NCBI GenBank assembly: GCA_030442055.1 | Contig: JAUJEB010000004.1 | Location: forward strand, 806,001-870,000 | Reading direction: 5' to 3' | Length of the DNA: 64,000 bases | Source of the DNA: Agaribacillus aureus | GTDB taxonomy: Bacteria; Bacteroidota; Bacteroidia; Cytophagales; Cyclobacteriaceae | Shown here: positions 18,839 through 27,179 of the stretch, piece after piece | How the letters are laid out: every line of letters starts with the position of its first letter | Position numbering within the stretch: the stretch's first letter is position 1 | The notes under the pieces: generated by a model | Seen by the model: only the letters and a program-made list of their open reading frames with translations | The model's database searches: none | What the model was told of the DNA's origin: nothing | Made by a program: the position numbers and the translations under genes

Positions 18839-20224
18839 ATGACTAAATTATATAATATACTGCTTTGCTTTCTTTGCTGCGGTTTGGCCATTTCCTGTAG
18901 CGATGATGACGGTCCTAAACTACCGTCGGTTGAAGAAAGGGTGGAAGAGGCTATTTCAACCTTAAGAAATGACCTGACAGCACCGGCCAACGGATGGAAA
19001 CTTGAATATCGTCCCACTCCGGAATCCGGCGTTTTTCTGATGATCCTTGATTTTGATGCCGAGGGAAATGTACGGATAAAGTCCGATGTGGTTGATAATA
19101 ACGGAGAGTTTTTGGATCAAACCATTACTTATAGAATAGATAACGCGTTGGGCCTGGAGCTGATCCTGGAGACTTATGGCGTTTTTCATTATCTGTTTGA
19201 ACAGGATCAAGCAAGTTTTGGTGCAGAGTTTGAATTTTTATTTGATAGAAAGGAAGGCGATAATTTAGTATTTGAAAGTATTTCCGACTTTTTCGTTCCG
19301 ACGGTTTTAACCTTTGAACCCGCGGCTGCAGGCGCAGAATCCGCCTTTTCCCGTGAAATCGCTGAAAACCTGGATGCTTATGGTACCATAACCACTCAAA
19401 TATTCGGAGGAGATCCTCCTATTCAGCAGCTGATTCTTGAAGACAGAAATGTCTCTGTTTTCTGGTCCATCGACCTTGAAAAAAGAAATATATTTGCCGA
19501 TGTGGCCGGTATTGGCACCACAGTCGAAGAAGTAAATGCCAATGACCGGACTACGATTGGCCAAAATAGCGGTTACGCCCTCAGAGATGGCAAAATGGTA
19601 TTGCTTAGCCCCATTACTTTCAGTTTGGGTGGTGCGCAATTTACAATTGAAGAAATCGGTTTGAGCGATTTCCAGATGACAGCACCGCCTTTGTGTACCT
19701 CAGACGTCGAATTAGGTCCCAGTTATAGCGGTCAGATTTCCGGATTGGGCAATGTCAGGTTAATTAGCAGTTTATATAATAGTAATGGCTTTGGATTCCA
19801 ACCTAACAATGCCTATACTGTCAATGTGATTTTCGTTTTTGATGGAGAGGGCAATTCACTGGCACAGGGCGGCATCATTGAAGAAAAATTTCCCGAAGCA
19901 AGCGCATTCGCATTTTTATACGAAATAAACCCTATCGACCCTAACCTGCCAGCGAATTCCATTGGATTGATTATGGAGGACGGCAGCATTTACGTAAGAG
20001 AGTTTGAGCCAACTACCACGGAAGGCAATAAGGTTTCTATTACCTTTACAGAAAACTTCTACTTTGACGATGGTTCCGTTGGCCTGGAAGATGATCTGAG
20101 GGAAATTACAGACCTGATATTTGAAGGAAGTGACCTGCACGCCTTCGAACTTCCATCCAATGCAAACACGGTTTTCCGATTGTTTAATCCCTGCAATAGG
20201 TACGAAGTATTTCTGGTTCAATAA
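18839..20224 (+). CDS. DUF4302-type lipoprotein
   Basis: This 461-residue lipoprotein has its cysteine at C20 (LAISC) followed by the acidic SDDD typical of surface-exposed lipoproteins. The body opens with EERVEEAISTLRNDLTAPANGWKLEY, a pattern I associate with the DUF4302 family. That family accompanies SusCD and zinc-metallohydrolase lipoproteins. The rest is beta-rich with no recognised catalytic motif. It closes the five-gene operon starting at 12200. The role is unknown; binding or structural support of the uptake complex is plausible. Confidence 0.78.
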   Translation: MTKLYNILLCFLCCGLAISCSDDDGPKLPSVEERVEEAISTLRNDLTAPANGWKLEYRPTPESGVFLMILDFDAEGNVRIKSDVVDNNGEFLDQTITYRIDNALGLELILETYGVFHYLFEQDQASFGAEFEFLFDRKEGDNLVFESISDFFVPTVLTFEPAAAGAESAFSREIAENLDAYGTITTQIFGGDPPIQQLILEDRNVSVFWSIDLEKRNIFADVAGIGTTVEEVNANDRTTIGQNSGYALRDGKMVLLSPITFSLGGAQFTIEEIGLSDFQMTAPPLCTSDVELGPSYSGQISGLGNVRLISSLYNSNGFGFQPNNAYTVNVIFVFDGEGNSLAQGGIIEEKFPEASAFAFLYEINPIDPNLPANSIGLIMEDGSIYVREFEPTTTEGNKVSITFTENFYFDDGSVGLEDDLREITDLIFEGSDLHAFELPSNANTVFRLFNPCNRYEVFLVQ

Positions 20225-20580
20225 CCTCCAATAATCCTATTTCGAGAGATTTAAACATATGGGATAAATTTTTCTACATTTGGGTTCATTCTGAGATTTA
20301 ATCATCAGGCAATTACGAAATATGGCCTACATTTATTCAGAGTCAATCTTGCAAAAGTATAAGATGTAGCTTCTTTGTCATTTATGAGTAGCTATTCTTT
20401 TTTAAATTGATAACCAAGACTATCTCTATTCAACTTCAATGATTTACTAGTAAAATCCAAAAAGCTAAATATTCTACAGAGGGGGTAAACTTGGATGTGA
20501 ATGGATTGATTGGCTGTTAGTTAGGATGAGAATAAGGCACAAAGAAGTGGTTTTTTAGTCTTACAGTGTCGTATCAACGG
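20225..20580. other. Intergenic region between convergent genes, nothing recognised
   Basis: These 356 AT-rich bases lie between the DUF4302 gene (plus) and the metallophosphoesterase gene (minus). I saw no convincing terminator hairpin, no ORF with coding character and no repeat. Confidence 0.4.
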
Positions 20581-21588
20581 TCAAAATATCAGATTTTTAT
20601 CCTGTTCGGCCATAGGCAGGAAGTCGATATCAAGATAACCGCCACTGGCATTATCATCGGCAACGATCTGGGGCTTTCCCTTTACGATCTCAATGGAATT
20701 GCGATGAATGTGCCCTGAGAAAATACCCATAAGGTTGGGAGTGTTAAAGACTTTTTTGTAAAATTCAAATGTTGTTCGGGTATGGCCACCTTCTGGCCAC
20801 TGTGGACGCCTTTCCACTTCAAATATCTCATCCGCTTTCGCCCCCCAATCGGGATTTCCACAACCGAAGCTAATCCCTTTTCCCGGAGCGTACATTGGAA
20901 TGTGTACCAACAGGACCAAGGGCATACCACTTGAAACCTGATCGGTAAAAAAAGCTAATTGCTCCTCATTGATCTGGTAGGTTGAATTGTCAATGGCCAC
21001 GAACCTGATTCCCTTTAGATCATAGGCTGCCATCAACGGATGGTTTCCCTGATATAGCGGCAATAGCCTTTTCCGGGTCCAAGTGTCGCGCAAGGACTCC
21101 AACGAGCCCTCCATACCTTCGTAATGCCAATCGTGGTTCCCGGCCGTATAGATATACGGAATCCCCGTTTCTTTTAACTTTGCACCTACCCATTCTATTG
21201 CCGCTTCGGAAGGAAAGCTAAAAATATCGCCTATCAAGGTAATCAGGTCTGCATTTATTTTTTTGGCATAGGCCAAGGTCTTTGCTAAGGCTTCCTCCGG
21301 GTTGGTTTCTTCAAATGTCTTAAAATGGGTGGTCCTGTTATACGCTTTTGCCATGCGGCCACTATACTGTTGGTAGGGAATACCCCTTTCATCATCCTTG
21401 AACAAATGGGTATCGGCTATATGTACCACCTTCATCGGTTCTTTAATCAAATCCGAATAAAAAGATACCTTTTCCTGGTCCATAGTGGCGCATACCTTTA
21501 CGCCTGGCGTGCCAGCAAAGGAAGTGGTGGTAAATCCCAACCCCGCCACAGCGGCCGTGGTTTCCTTAAAAAATGATCGACGTTTCAT
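20581..21588 (-). CDS. Exported calcineurin-like metallophosphoesterase (twin-arginine signal)
   Basis: This 335-residue protein has an N-terminal twin-arginine signal, MKRRSFFKETTAAVAGLGF. It is therefore probably folded with metal in the cytoplasm and exported to the periplasm. The metal-site motifs are complete: HIADTHL (D59, H61), LIGDIF (D121), TAGNHDW (N151, H152), LVHIPMY and FSGHIHRN. The substrate could be a nucleotide, a phosphodiester or another phosphate ester; sequence alone does not say. It stands alone, divergent from the Nudix-type regulator gene about 900 bp away. Confidence 0.87.
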   Translation of the reverse strand: MKRRSFFKETTAAVAGLGFTTTSFAGTPGVKVCATMDQEKVSFYSDLIKEPMKVVHIADTHLFKDDERGIPYQQYSGRMAKAYNRTTHFKTFEETNPEEALAKTLAYAKKINADLITLIGDIFSFPSEAAIEWVGAKLKETGIPYIYTAGNHDWHYEGMEGSLESLRDTWTRKRLLPLYQGNHPLMAAYDLKGIRFVAIDNSTYQINEEQLAFFTDQVSSGMPLVLLVHIPMYAPGKGISFGCGNPDWGAKADEIFEVERRPQWPEGGHTRTTFEFYKKVFNTPNLMGIFSGHIHRNSIEIVKGKPQIVADDNASGGYLDIDFLPMAEQDKNLIF

Positions 21589-21624
21589 AGTGTTCGATAA
21601 TTATAAAGATAATTTTTTCTGTTG

Positions 21625-21891
21625 TTAAAACCAATTACAGCCTAAGGGCTTGTTTAGGATCTTTGGTAGAAAAATATAGGATATTGACAAAACAAATTTG
21701 TCTATCGCATATTCTTTAAAATTGCCCATGATCAGCATATTCTCCGTATCCTTTTGGTAGTTATTATTGCAAATGATTAAACTTTGATTGCTAGGATTAG
21801 AAGTTAATGATATTAAAGTTTCAATACAGGATTTTTCGGTGTTATAACTAACCGCAGTTATTGCAATTATAAAAAGTAAAATATTTTTCAA
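21625..21891 (-). CDS. Doubtful small secreted-protein ORF
   Basis: This 88-residue ORF starts with TTG and has a hydrophobic N-terminus (KNILLFIIAITAVS) that could be a signal peptide. There is no recognised domain or ribosome-binding site, and it lies in an AT-rich gap where such ORFs arise by chance. It could be a gene remnant. Confidence 0.2.
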   Translation of the reverse strand: MKNILLFIIAITAVSYNTEKSCIETLISLTSNPSNQSLIICNNNYQKDTENMLIMGNFKEYAIDKFVLSISYIFLPKILNKPLGCNWF

Positions 21892-22485
21892 AACAGGTTC
21901 TTTATTAAGTCGAAATCATTTTAAATAGCCTCCTCACATCATTGGCTATCTGGTTTTGTCATTATCTTCATGAATGCTAACGACCTTGATATGATGAGTG
22001 GGGATTAGAAAGTACAAATCATTCCTCTCATACATAGCCACGCTTTACTTTAAATTTATTAATTGTGGCGGAATTTCCAAGCCCCACCAAAGTATCCTGA
22101 ACGATGAAAACCCATTCATAGCTCTTTTAGTATCTTCATTTTCTATGTGTTTACGTACAAAATGATATACTCATTTAAAATTATTTGTGACTTAAATGGG
22201 TAAACCTATAAATTAATTTTACACGGCTTACTTTAAGAGACTTTTTGTGTGGAAGATTCAACAGATTAAATCAGAATATGTCTTTTCTTCCTAAAATAAA
22301 GTTTCTTTTACCAAAAACAACTTTCAAGGAAGCCTCTTCTAATAGATAAGCCGGCCTTAACAGGTCCGCAATCACAAAATTAAAAATCCGAAACAAAATG
22401 GCTTTTTTATTTAAGCCAGCGCGATTTTTTTATATTTAAACTTTCATTTAAATTACCATATATCTTAACTTTTTGAACGCAGGCA
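21892..22485. other. AT-rich intergenic region before the Nudix-type regulator
   Basis: These 594 bases contain no ORF with clear coding character. A TATATTTA stretch near 22432 resembles a -7 box with one mismatch but has no -33 partner. The length suggests decayed sequence or a long regulatory leader. Confidence 0.3.
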
Positions 22486-23202
22486 ATGAAAGCTACCAAT
22501 ACCGATCATTCTTTAACTAATATTTATTACTACGGCTCTGACAAAATTCTGGTAGCCGTCGACTGCATCATTTTTGGTTTTGATATCATAGAGGAAAAAT
22601 TAAAAATTCTATTGTTCAAAAGATTAGTAGAGCCATTTGCGGGGCAATGGTCACTTGTGGGGAGTTTTGTACGCAAGGATGAAGATATCTCGTTGGCTGC
22701 ATCACGTATCTTATTTGAATTGACAGGATTGGGAGAAGTTTTTATGGAACAGTTGAGAAGTTACGGCAAACCAGACCGGGATCCTGGTTCCAGGGTAATT
22801 TCCATCGCCTATTACAGTCTGATTCAAATCAACGACCAGCTCAACAACCTGCACGATGCCCAATGGTTTGAAATTAAAGACATGCCGAAATTGGTATTAG
22901 ACCACGACGAGATGGTGCGTGATGCCCAGGAACAATTGAAACAAAATGCTATACGGAGGCCAATTGGCTTTAATTTATTGCCTGAATATTTCACCCTTCC
23001 TCAGCTATTGAAGGTTTATAAAGAGATTTATCAAAAACCGCTGGACGATCGTAACTTCAGAAAAAAAATTCTGTCAATGGATCTGTTGATCAAATCCAAC
23101 GAAAAGGATAAATCCGGCTCTAAAAAGGGAGCCTTTCTATATAAGTTCGACAAAGAAAAATATCAAAATCTGGTAAAAAAGGGCTTTTTATTCGAACTGT
23201 GA
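22486..23202 (+). CDS. Nudix-domain transcriptional regulator (NrtR/AraR-like)
   Basis: This 238-residue protein has a Nudix-fold effector domain (about 20-155) and a C-terminal winged helix (about 160-238, with YFTLPQLLKVYKEIYQKPLDDRNFRKKIL). That is the architecture of NrtR-type regulators, including the arabinose regulator of Bacteroides. The Nudix box at 59-82 is degenerate: in the RExxEE core two of three glutamates are gone (R74, I75, E78, L79). Hydrolysis is therefore unlikely and ligand sensing likely. The effector is probably a sugar or nucleotide-like metabolite. Its targets are not known; the adjacent signalling operon is a candidate only by position. Confidence 0.85.
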   Translation: MKATNTDHSLTNIYYYGSDKILVAVDCIIFGFDIIEEKLKILLFKRLVEPFAGQWSLVGSFVRKDEDISLAASRILFELTGLGEVFMEQLRSYGKPDRDPGSRVISIAYYSLIQINDQLNNLHDAQWFEIKDMPKLVLDHDEMVRDAQEQLKQNAIRRPIGFNLLPEYFTLPQLLKVYKEIYQKPLDDRNFRKKILSMDLLIKSNEKDKSGSKKGAFLYKFDKEKYQNLVKKGFLFEL

Positions 23203-23284
23203 TCATGGATACGTGCTATCAATGCAGGTTCCACGCTTACGATAACAGCTTGAAATTTCTTCACCCGAAGCATATTCGGTTCGT

Positions 23285-23315
23285 TTTGCGTTGCTACCAC
23301 CTTTCATTATCTTTG
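23285..23315 (+). promoter_or_regulatory. Bacteroidota-type promoter of the ECF sigma gene
   Basis: TTTG at 23285-23288 is followed after exactly 19 bases by TATCTTTG at 23308-23315. This matches the Bacteroidota housekeeping promoter consensus TTTG-N19-TAnnTTTG. The predicted start of transcription lies a few bases downstream, giving a very short leader before the TTG start at 23338. Confidence 0.8.
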
Positions 23316-23337
23316 GCCAGTTGAAAGATATGTTGTT

Positions 23338-23916
23338 TTGAACGAAGTCAAACTACTACAAGGGATAAAATCGGGTAATGCCAGTTGCTATGAAGAGGTT
23401 TTTCGTAGGTACTATCAACCGCTTTGTCTATTTTCCCTTAAATATGTCAAAGATCCGGATGAGGCGGAAGAAATTGTTCAAAACATGTTTGTCCGAATAT
23501 GGCAGAAAAGGAAAGAACTTGCCATCGCCACGTCGGTAAAAAGCTATCTTTATCAGTCCGTACGCAATGCCTGTTTAAATCACCTTAAACATAATAACAT
23601 AAAACTCGATTATCAAAAAAACGCGCTGGCCACAACCTCCTCTGCCAGCGCCAGCGATACGCTGGTAGCATTGGAGCTGGAAGTCAAAGTCCGGGAAACG
23701 CTGCATAAGCTTCCACCGGAAAGAAAGAAAATATTTCTGATGAGCAGAAATGAGGGTTTAAAATACCGGGAAATTGCGGAAAAGTTGAACATTTCGGTGA
23801 AGACAGTAGAAAACCAGATGAGTCAGGCGCTGAAATTTCTAAAGTCCGAGCTGGCGGATTTTCTGGGTGTGATCCTCGCTATATCTGTCCAAATAATAGA
23901 AAAGCTGTGGCCATGA
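23338..23916 (+). CDS. ECF sigma factor (FecI/RpoE-like, Bacteroidota type)
   Basis: This 192-residue sigma factor has region 2 (YEEVFRRYYQPLCLFSLKYV...EAEEIVQNMFVRIWQ) and region 4 (LHKLPPERKKIFLMSRNEGLKYREIAEKLNISVKTVENQMSQAL). The start is TTG at 23338; the ATG eight bases earlier is out of frame and soon stops. It directs RNA polymerase to a surface-signalling regulon when released by the FecR-type protein encoded next (23957). It has an excellent housekeeping promoter, so it is probably made constitutively and held inactive. Its operon continues to the TonB-dependent receptor at 30735. Confidence 0.93.
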   Translation: MNEVKLLQGIKSGNASCYEEVFRRYYQPLCLFSLKYVKDPDEAEEIVQNMFVRIWQKRKELAIATSVKSYLYQSVRNACLNHLKHNNIKLDYQKNALATTSSASASDTLVALELEVKVRETLHKLPPERKKIFLMSRNEGLKYREIAEKLNISVKTVENQMSQALKFLKSELADFLGVILAISVQIIEKLWP

Positions 23917-23956
23917 ATAGGGGTAAACTAATTGTAAATTGTCTTGTGAGTACTCC

Positions 23957-25021
23957 ATGAAAAATGATGGAAAACATATCGATTATGACAAGCTGACAGC
24001 CTATATTGCCGGCGAGGGGAGTGCGGAAGAGCGGCAGTCCATGAAAGCATGGGTAGATGCCTCAGAAGAAAACCGCCAAATCTACGAGCAATTCAAAAAA
24101 ACTTTTGAGCTGGATTATACGGCTGATCCCGGGGAATCAAATATTTCTCAGGGCAACGTTGTGTTTGACACCGATAAAGCATGGAACAAGGTGTCGCAAA
24201 TGGTCAAATTGGAAGAGGAAGAAGTTGACAATGTCATTGAGTTTTCTCCGGACATACCCGATCAGCAGTCAAACAAAATAAAGTCACTCCCCTGGTTAAA
24301 AATAGCAGCTTCGATACTTATTGGGATATCTGTGCTGTATTATTTGGTCTACACACCAGACACTGGTCAGGTAGTTATCAGTTTTAACGAAGGGGTCAAC
24401 GAGCATATGCTACCTGATAGCTCCAGGATTGTGCTACAGGGCGCTACTGAAATTGCTTATGATAAAAACTTTAACCAAAGGCATCGTTCCTTACGATTGA
24501 AGGGAAAAGCCTACTTTTCCGTTGAAAGAAATGAAGAACTACCCTTCATCGTAGATACGGAATACGGACAGGTAAAAGTGTTGGGAACTGCATTTCTGAT
24601 AGAGGAAAATGAAAAAAATATGACTGTAACAGTGGAAAGGGGAAAAGTCAGCTTTGCCTCTCAACAATCTGATCTGACATCTTCTGTTATTTTAGAGAAG
24701 GGTGAGCAGGGAATCCTGGAAATTGGAAAAGACACATTTCATGAATCCAAAATCACCAATCTCAATCATTTGTATTGGGCTAATCGTAAACTCACTTACC
24801 GGCAGGAATCATTGCAAAACGTTTTAACCGAACTGGAAGCTATATTTGATAGGGAAATTCTATATGACGCTACTGCCATCGCTGATTGCAGAATGACGGC
24901 TGTATTCAAAGATCAAAAGTTTGAAGATATTATAAAAAATATATCAGCTGCACTGCAATTCGATTACGTTATTACTGATAATCGGGTTGAAATCACGTCG
25001 AATGGTTGCATTAAGAATTAG
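23957..25021 (+). CDS. FecR-family anti-sigma factor (DUF4974 C-terminus)
   Basis: This single-pass inner-membrane anti-sigma factor holds the ECF sigma factor encoded at 23338. It has 354 residues from the ATG at 23957; an in-frame TTG at 23939 would add six residues and is less likely. An N-terminal cytoplasmic segment precedes the membrane helix at about 111-132 (LPWLKIAASILIGISVLYYL). The periplasmic FecR domain follows (LRLKGKAYFSVERNEELPFIVDT, VKVLGTAFLI). The C-terminal part fits DUF4974, which normally contacts the STN domain of an outer-membrane receptor. The next gene overlaps its end by 20 bases and encodes such an STN domain. Confidence 0.92.
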   Translation: MKNDGKHIDYDKLTAYIAGEGSAEERQSMKAWVDASEENRQIYEQFKKTFELDYTADPGESNISQGNVVFDTDKAWNKVSQMVKLEEEEVDNVIEFSPDIPDQQSNKIKSLPWLKIAASILIGISVLYYLVYTPDTGQVVISFNEGVNEHMLPDSSRIVLQGATEIAYDKNFNQRHRSLRLKGKAYFSVERNEELPFIVDTEYGQVKVLGTAFLIEENEKNMTVTVERGKVSFASQQSDLTSSVILEKGEQGILEIGKDTFHESKITNLNHLYWANRKLTYRQESLQNVLTELEAIFDREILYDATAIADCRMTAVFKDQKFEDIIKNISAALQFDYVITDNRVEITSNGCIKN

Positions 25022-26954
25022 TTTAAGCTGCTTGATTTTCTTTTTTTTCGCGCAGGTCGATACCTTTGGCCAGCAATTGGTATTGAAAAAAAAGCTGACT
25101 TTCCAGGCTGACAACGAACGCCTGGAAGACATATTATTGACCCTAGCCGAAGCCGGAGGGTTCTCATTTTCCTACAATCCCGATCTACTGCCGGTAGATA
25201 GCCTGATCTCTCTTAATGTTGAGAATTCTTCTGTTAAAACGGTACTAAACCTCCTCCTGGGAAAAGAATTGGAATATAAAATCAGCGGTAGTCTGTTGGT
25301 GATCCTGAAAACAAAGTACACAGACGACCACTATGACGAGTCTTCCATTACAAAGAAAAACTATACCATCGACGGGTATCTTCAAAACGCAGAAACCGGT
25401 GAGTACATCGGTAACACAACCGTTTATGATATCGGCGGCCTCCGGTCTACGACCACAGATTTAAATGGTTATTTCTCACTTGAGATACCTATCAGAGAAC
25501 AGGTGGTAGCCCTCAGCGTCGCCAGCAATGATTTTGAGAAATCGGCCATGGTGGTGCTTAATAAAGATCAGAATCTGAATATTCCAGTCATCCCTTCAAA
25601 GGGAATTTTAACGGCTTCCCAGGGCAACAACCGGGCAGGGGCCGCCATGGTCAACAAACTAAAAGTAGTACAATTCGTCACCTCCGAACGAGGATTAGCC
25701 CATTCTGAAAACCTTGATGTCAGCAATTACCGGTTTGCCCAGGCATCATTTGTTCCGTTCGTCGGTACCAACTTAAAAATGAGCGGAACCGTCGAAAATA
25801 GTCTTTCATTGAATGTGTTGGCCGGGTATAATGGCGCCAGTAAAGGCCTGGAATTTGGTGGCATTTTAAATATCAATCGTTTTTACTCCCGCGGGGCACA
25901 GGTTGCCGGCATTGGAAATGTGGTAGGTACCGAGACCAACGGCGTTCAGGTGGCCGGCATCTTTAACACCAATTTTGGCACAGTGAAGGGGCTGCAGATA
26001 GCGGGTATCAATAACCTGGTACTTGATTCGTTGAAAGGTGTACAATTTTCAGGTATCAATAATGTCATTATCGGCAGGACTGAGGGCATTCAGGTAGCGG
26101 GCATCAACAACCTGGCAAGAAATGATGTGGACGGTTTTCAGGTGGCCGGTGTCTCCAATGTTGCTATCAGGGATGTCAATAAATTACAGCTCGCCGGGGT
26201 AGTTAACTTTGGCGTGGATATCACCGGTGTACAGGCAGCAGGCGTAATCAATGCCAGCTACGGTCAGGTGCGTGGCATGCAGGTAGCAGGTGTCATCAAT
26301 ACCTCCAAAAGTGTCCTTTCGGTTCAGTTGTCAGGCGTTATGAATGTCGCTACCGATACGGTGTTTGGTACGCAGCTTACCTCGGTAGTCAATTTTGCCA
26401 AACATAACAAAGGCCTGCAATTAGGCCTGGTAAACATTGGCCACTCTGCTTCTGGCACCTCCATTGGTTTGCTTAATTTGTTTTTACACGGTTATAACAA
26501 ACTGGAACTATTCACCAATGAAATATTGCCACTAAATGCCCGCATAAAACTAGGCAACAGACGATTTTATAACACGATAGGCCTTGGTACCAAAGGTTTT
26601 AAATCAAACAATGTCTGGGGCTATTCGTATGGAATTGGCACCGTTATTCCGGTCGGCAAAAAACAAAATGATCTCAATTTTGACCTTTCGGTGACAGATC
26701 TGCAAGACGATGATACCTGGTTTGAAACTCTGAATTTAAATGCCCGTCTTGGTATTCACTATGGGTTTCGTATAAACCAACGACTCATGGTTTACGGTGG
26801 ACCGGTCTGGAGCCACCTGATTTATGACCCCAAAAACCTGGAAGAATCACCCTTTCTGCTGGACCTGGAGCCCTACGAAATGTATAAAACCAGTATCGGC
26901 GGTAATACGGTTCTGGGATGGATAGGCTTCGAATTCGGACTGCGTTTACTTTAA
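25002..26954 (+). CDS. STN-domain protein fused to 16-residue surface repeats
   Basis: This protein has 650 residues from the ATG at 25002; a TTG at 24987 is the alternative. A signal peptide is followed by an STN/secretin-like domain (about 30-105: LTFQADNERLEDILLTLAEAG). A carboxypeptidase-regulatory-like domain covers about 122-200. About twelve tandem repeats of 16 residues cover 282-495, with core G-x-Q-x-A-G-h-x-N. A C-terminal beta-rich domain, probably outer-membrane, ends the protein. STN domains normally sit on TonB-dependent receptors and signal to FecR. Here the receptor barrel is absent and the repeats resemble the LA_2272-type surface repeat family. It is likely the sensor of this operon; the ligand is unknown. 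Confidence 0.8.
   Translation: MVALRISLSCLIFFFFAQVDTFGQQLVLKKKLTFQADNERLEDILLTLAEAGGFSFSYNPDLLPVDSLISLNVENSSVKTVLNLLLGKELEYKISGSLLVILKTKYTDDHYDESSITKKNYTIDGYLQNAETGEYIGNTTVYDIGGLRSTTTDLNGYFSLEIPIREQVVALSVASNDFEKSAMVVLNKDQNLNIPVIPSKGILTASQGNNRAGAAMVNKLKVVQFVTSERGLAHSENLDVSNYRFAQASFVPFVGTNLKMSGTVENSLSLNVLAGYNGASKGLEFGGILNINRFYSRGAQVAGIGNVVGTETNGVQVAGIFNTNFGTVKGLQIAGINNLVLDSLKGVQFSGINNVIIGRTEGIQVAGINNLARNDVDGFQVAGVSNVAIRDVNKLQLAGVVNFGVDITGVQAAGVINASYGQVRGMQVAGVINTSKSVLSVQLSGVMNVATDTVFGTQLTSVVNFAKHNKGLQLGLVNIGHSASGTSIGLLNLFLHGYNKLELFTNEILPLNARIKLGNRRFYNTIGLGTKGFKSNNVWGYSYGIGTVIPVGKKQNDLNFDLSVTDLQDDDTWFETLNLNARLGIHYGFRINQRLMVYGGPVWSHLIYDPKNLEESPFLLDLEPYEMYKTSIGGNTVLGWIGFEFGLRLL
25845..26486 (+). 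repeat. Coding tandem repeats, 48-bp period
   Basis: The repeats encode about twelve 16-residue units of the form GVQVAGIFNTNFGTVK. Examples are GLQIAGINNLVLDSLK, GIQVAGINNLARNDVD and GMQVAGVINTSKSVL. Conservation is at protein level (Gly, Gln, Ala-Gly, Asn), with DNA divergence between units, so this is an old protein repeat rather than a fresh DNA duplication. Confidence 0.85.
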
Positions 26955-27179
26955 TAACTTAATACCCACGCATCGCACGCGACGGATCATCGGGATCCAT
27001 ATCTATTTCCTTACTTATGCTTTCCCTTTTTGCAACATTAAAATCTATTTTGTTCAAACCTTCATTTTAGCAACCTGAGGCCACGAATTGATCTTTTTGA
27101 AAAAATTTTCAAATCGCAATGGGGGTAAAATCAGCAACGGTTGTCATAGCTAGGAATTCAGGATAAACAAACAACTAAA

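Noticed and set aside
25845-26486. Regular 48-bp repeats that could suggest a CRISPR array or minisatellite
   Set aside because: The repeats stay in frame, vary at DNA level and keep a protein pattern; there are no identical repeats with unique spacers and no cas genes.
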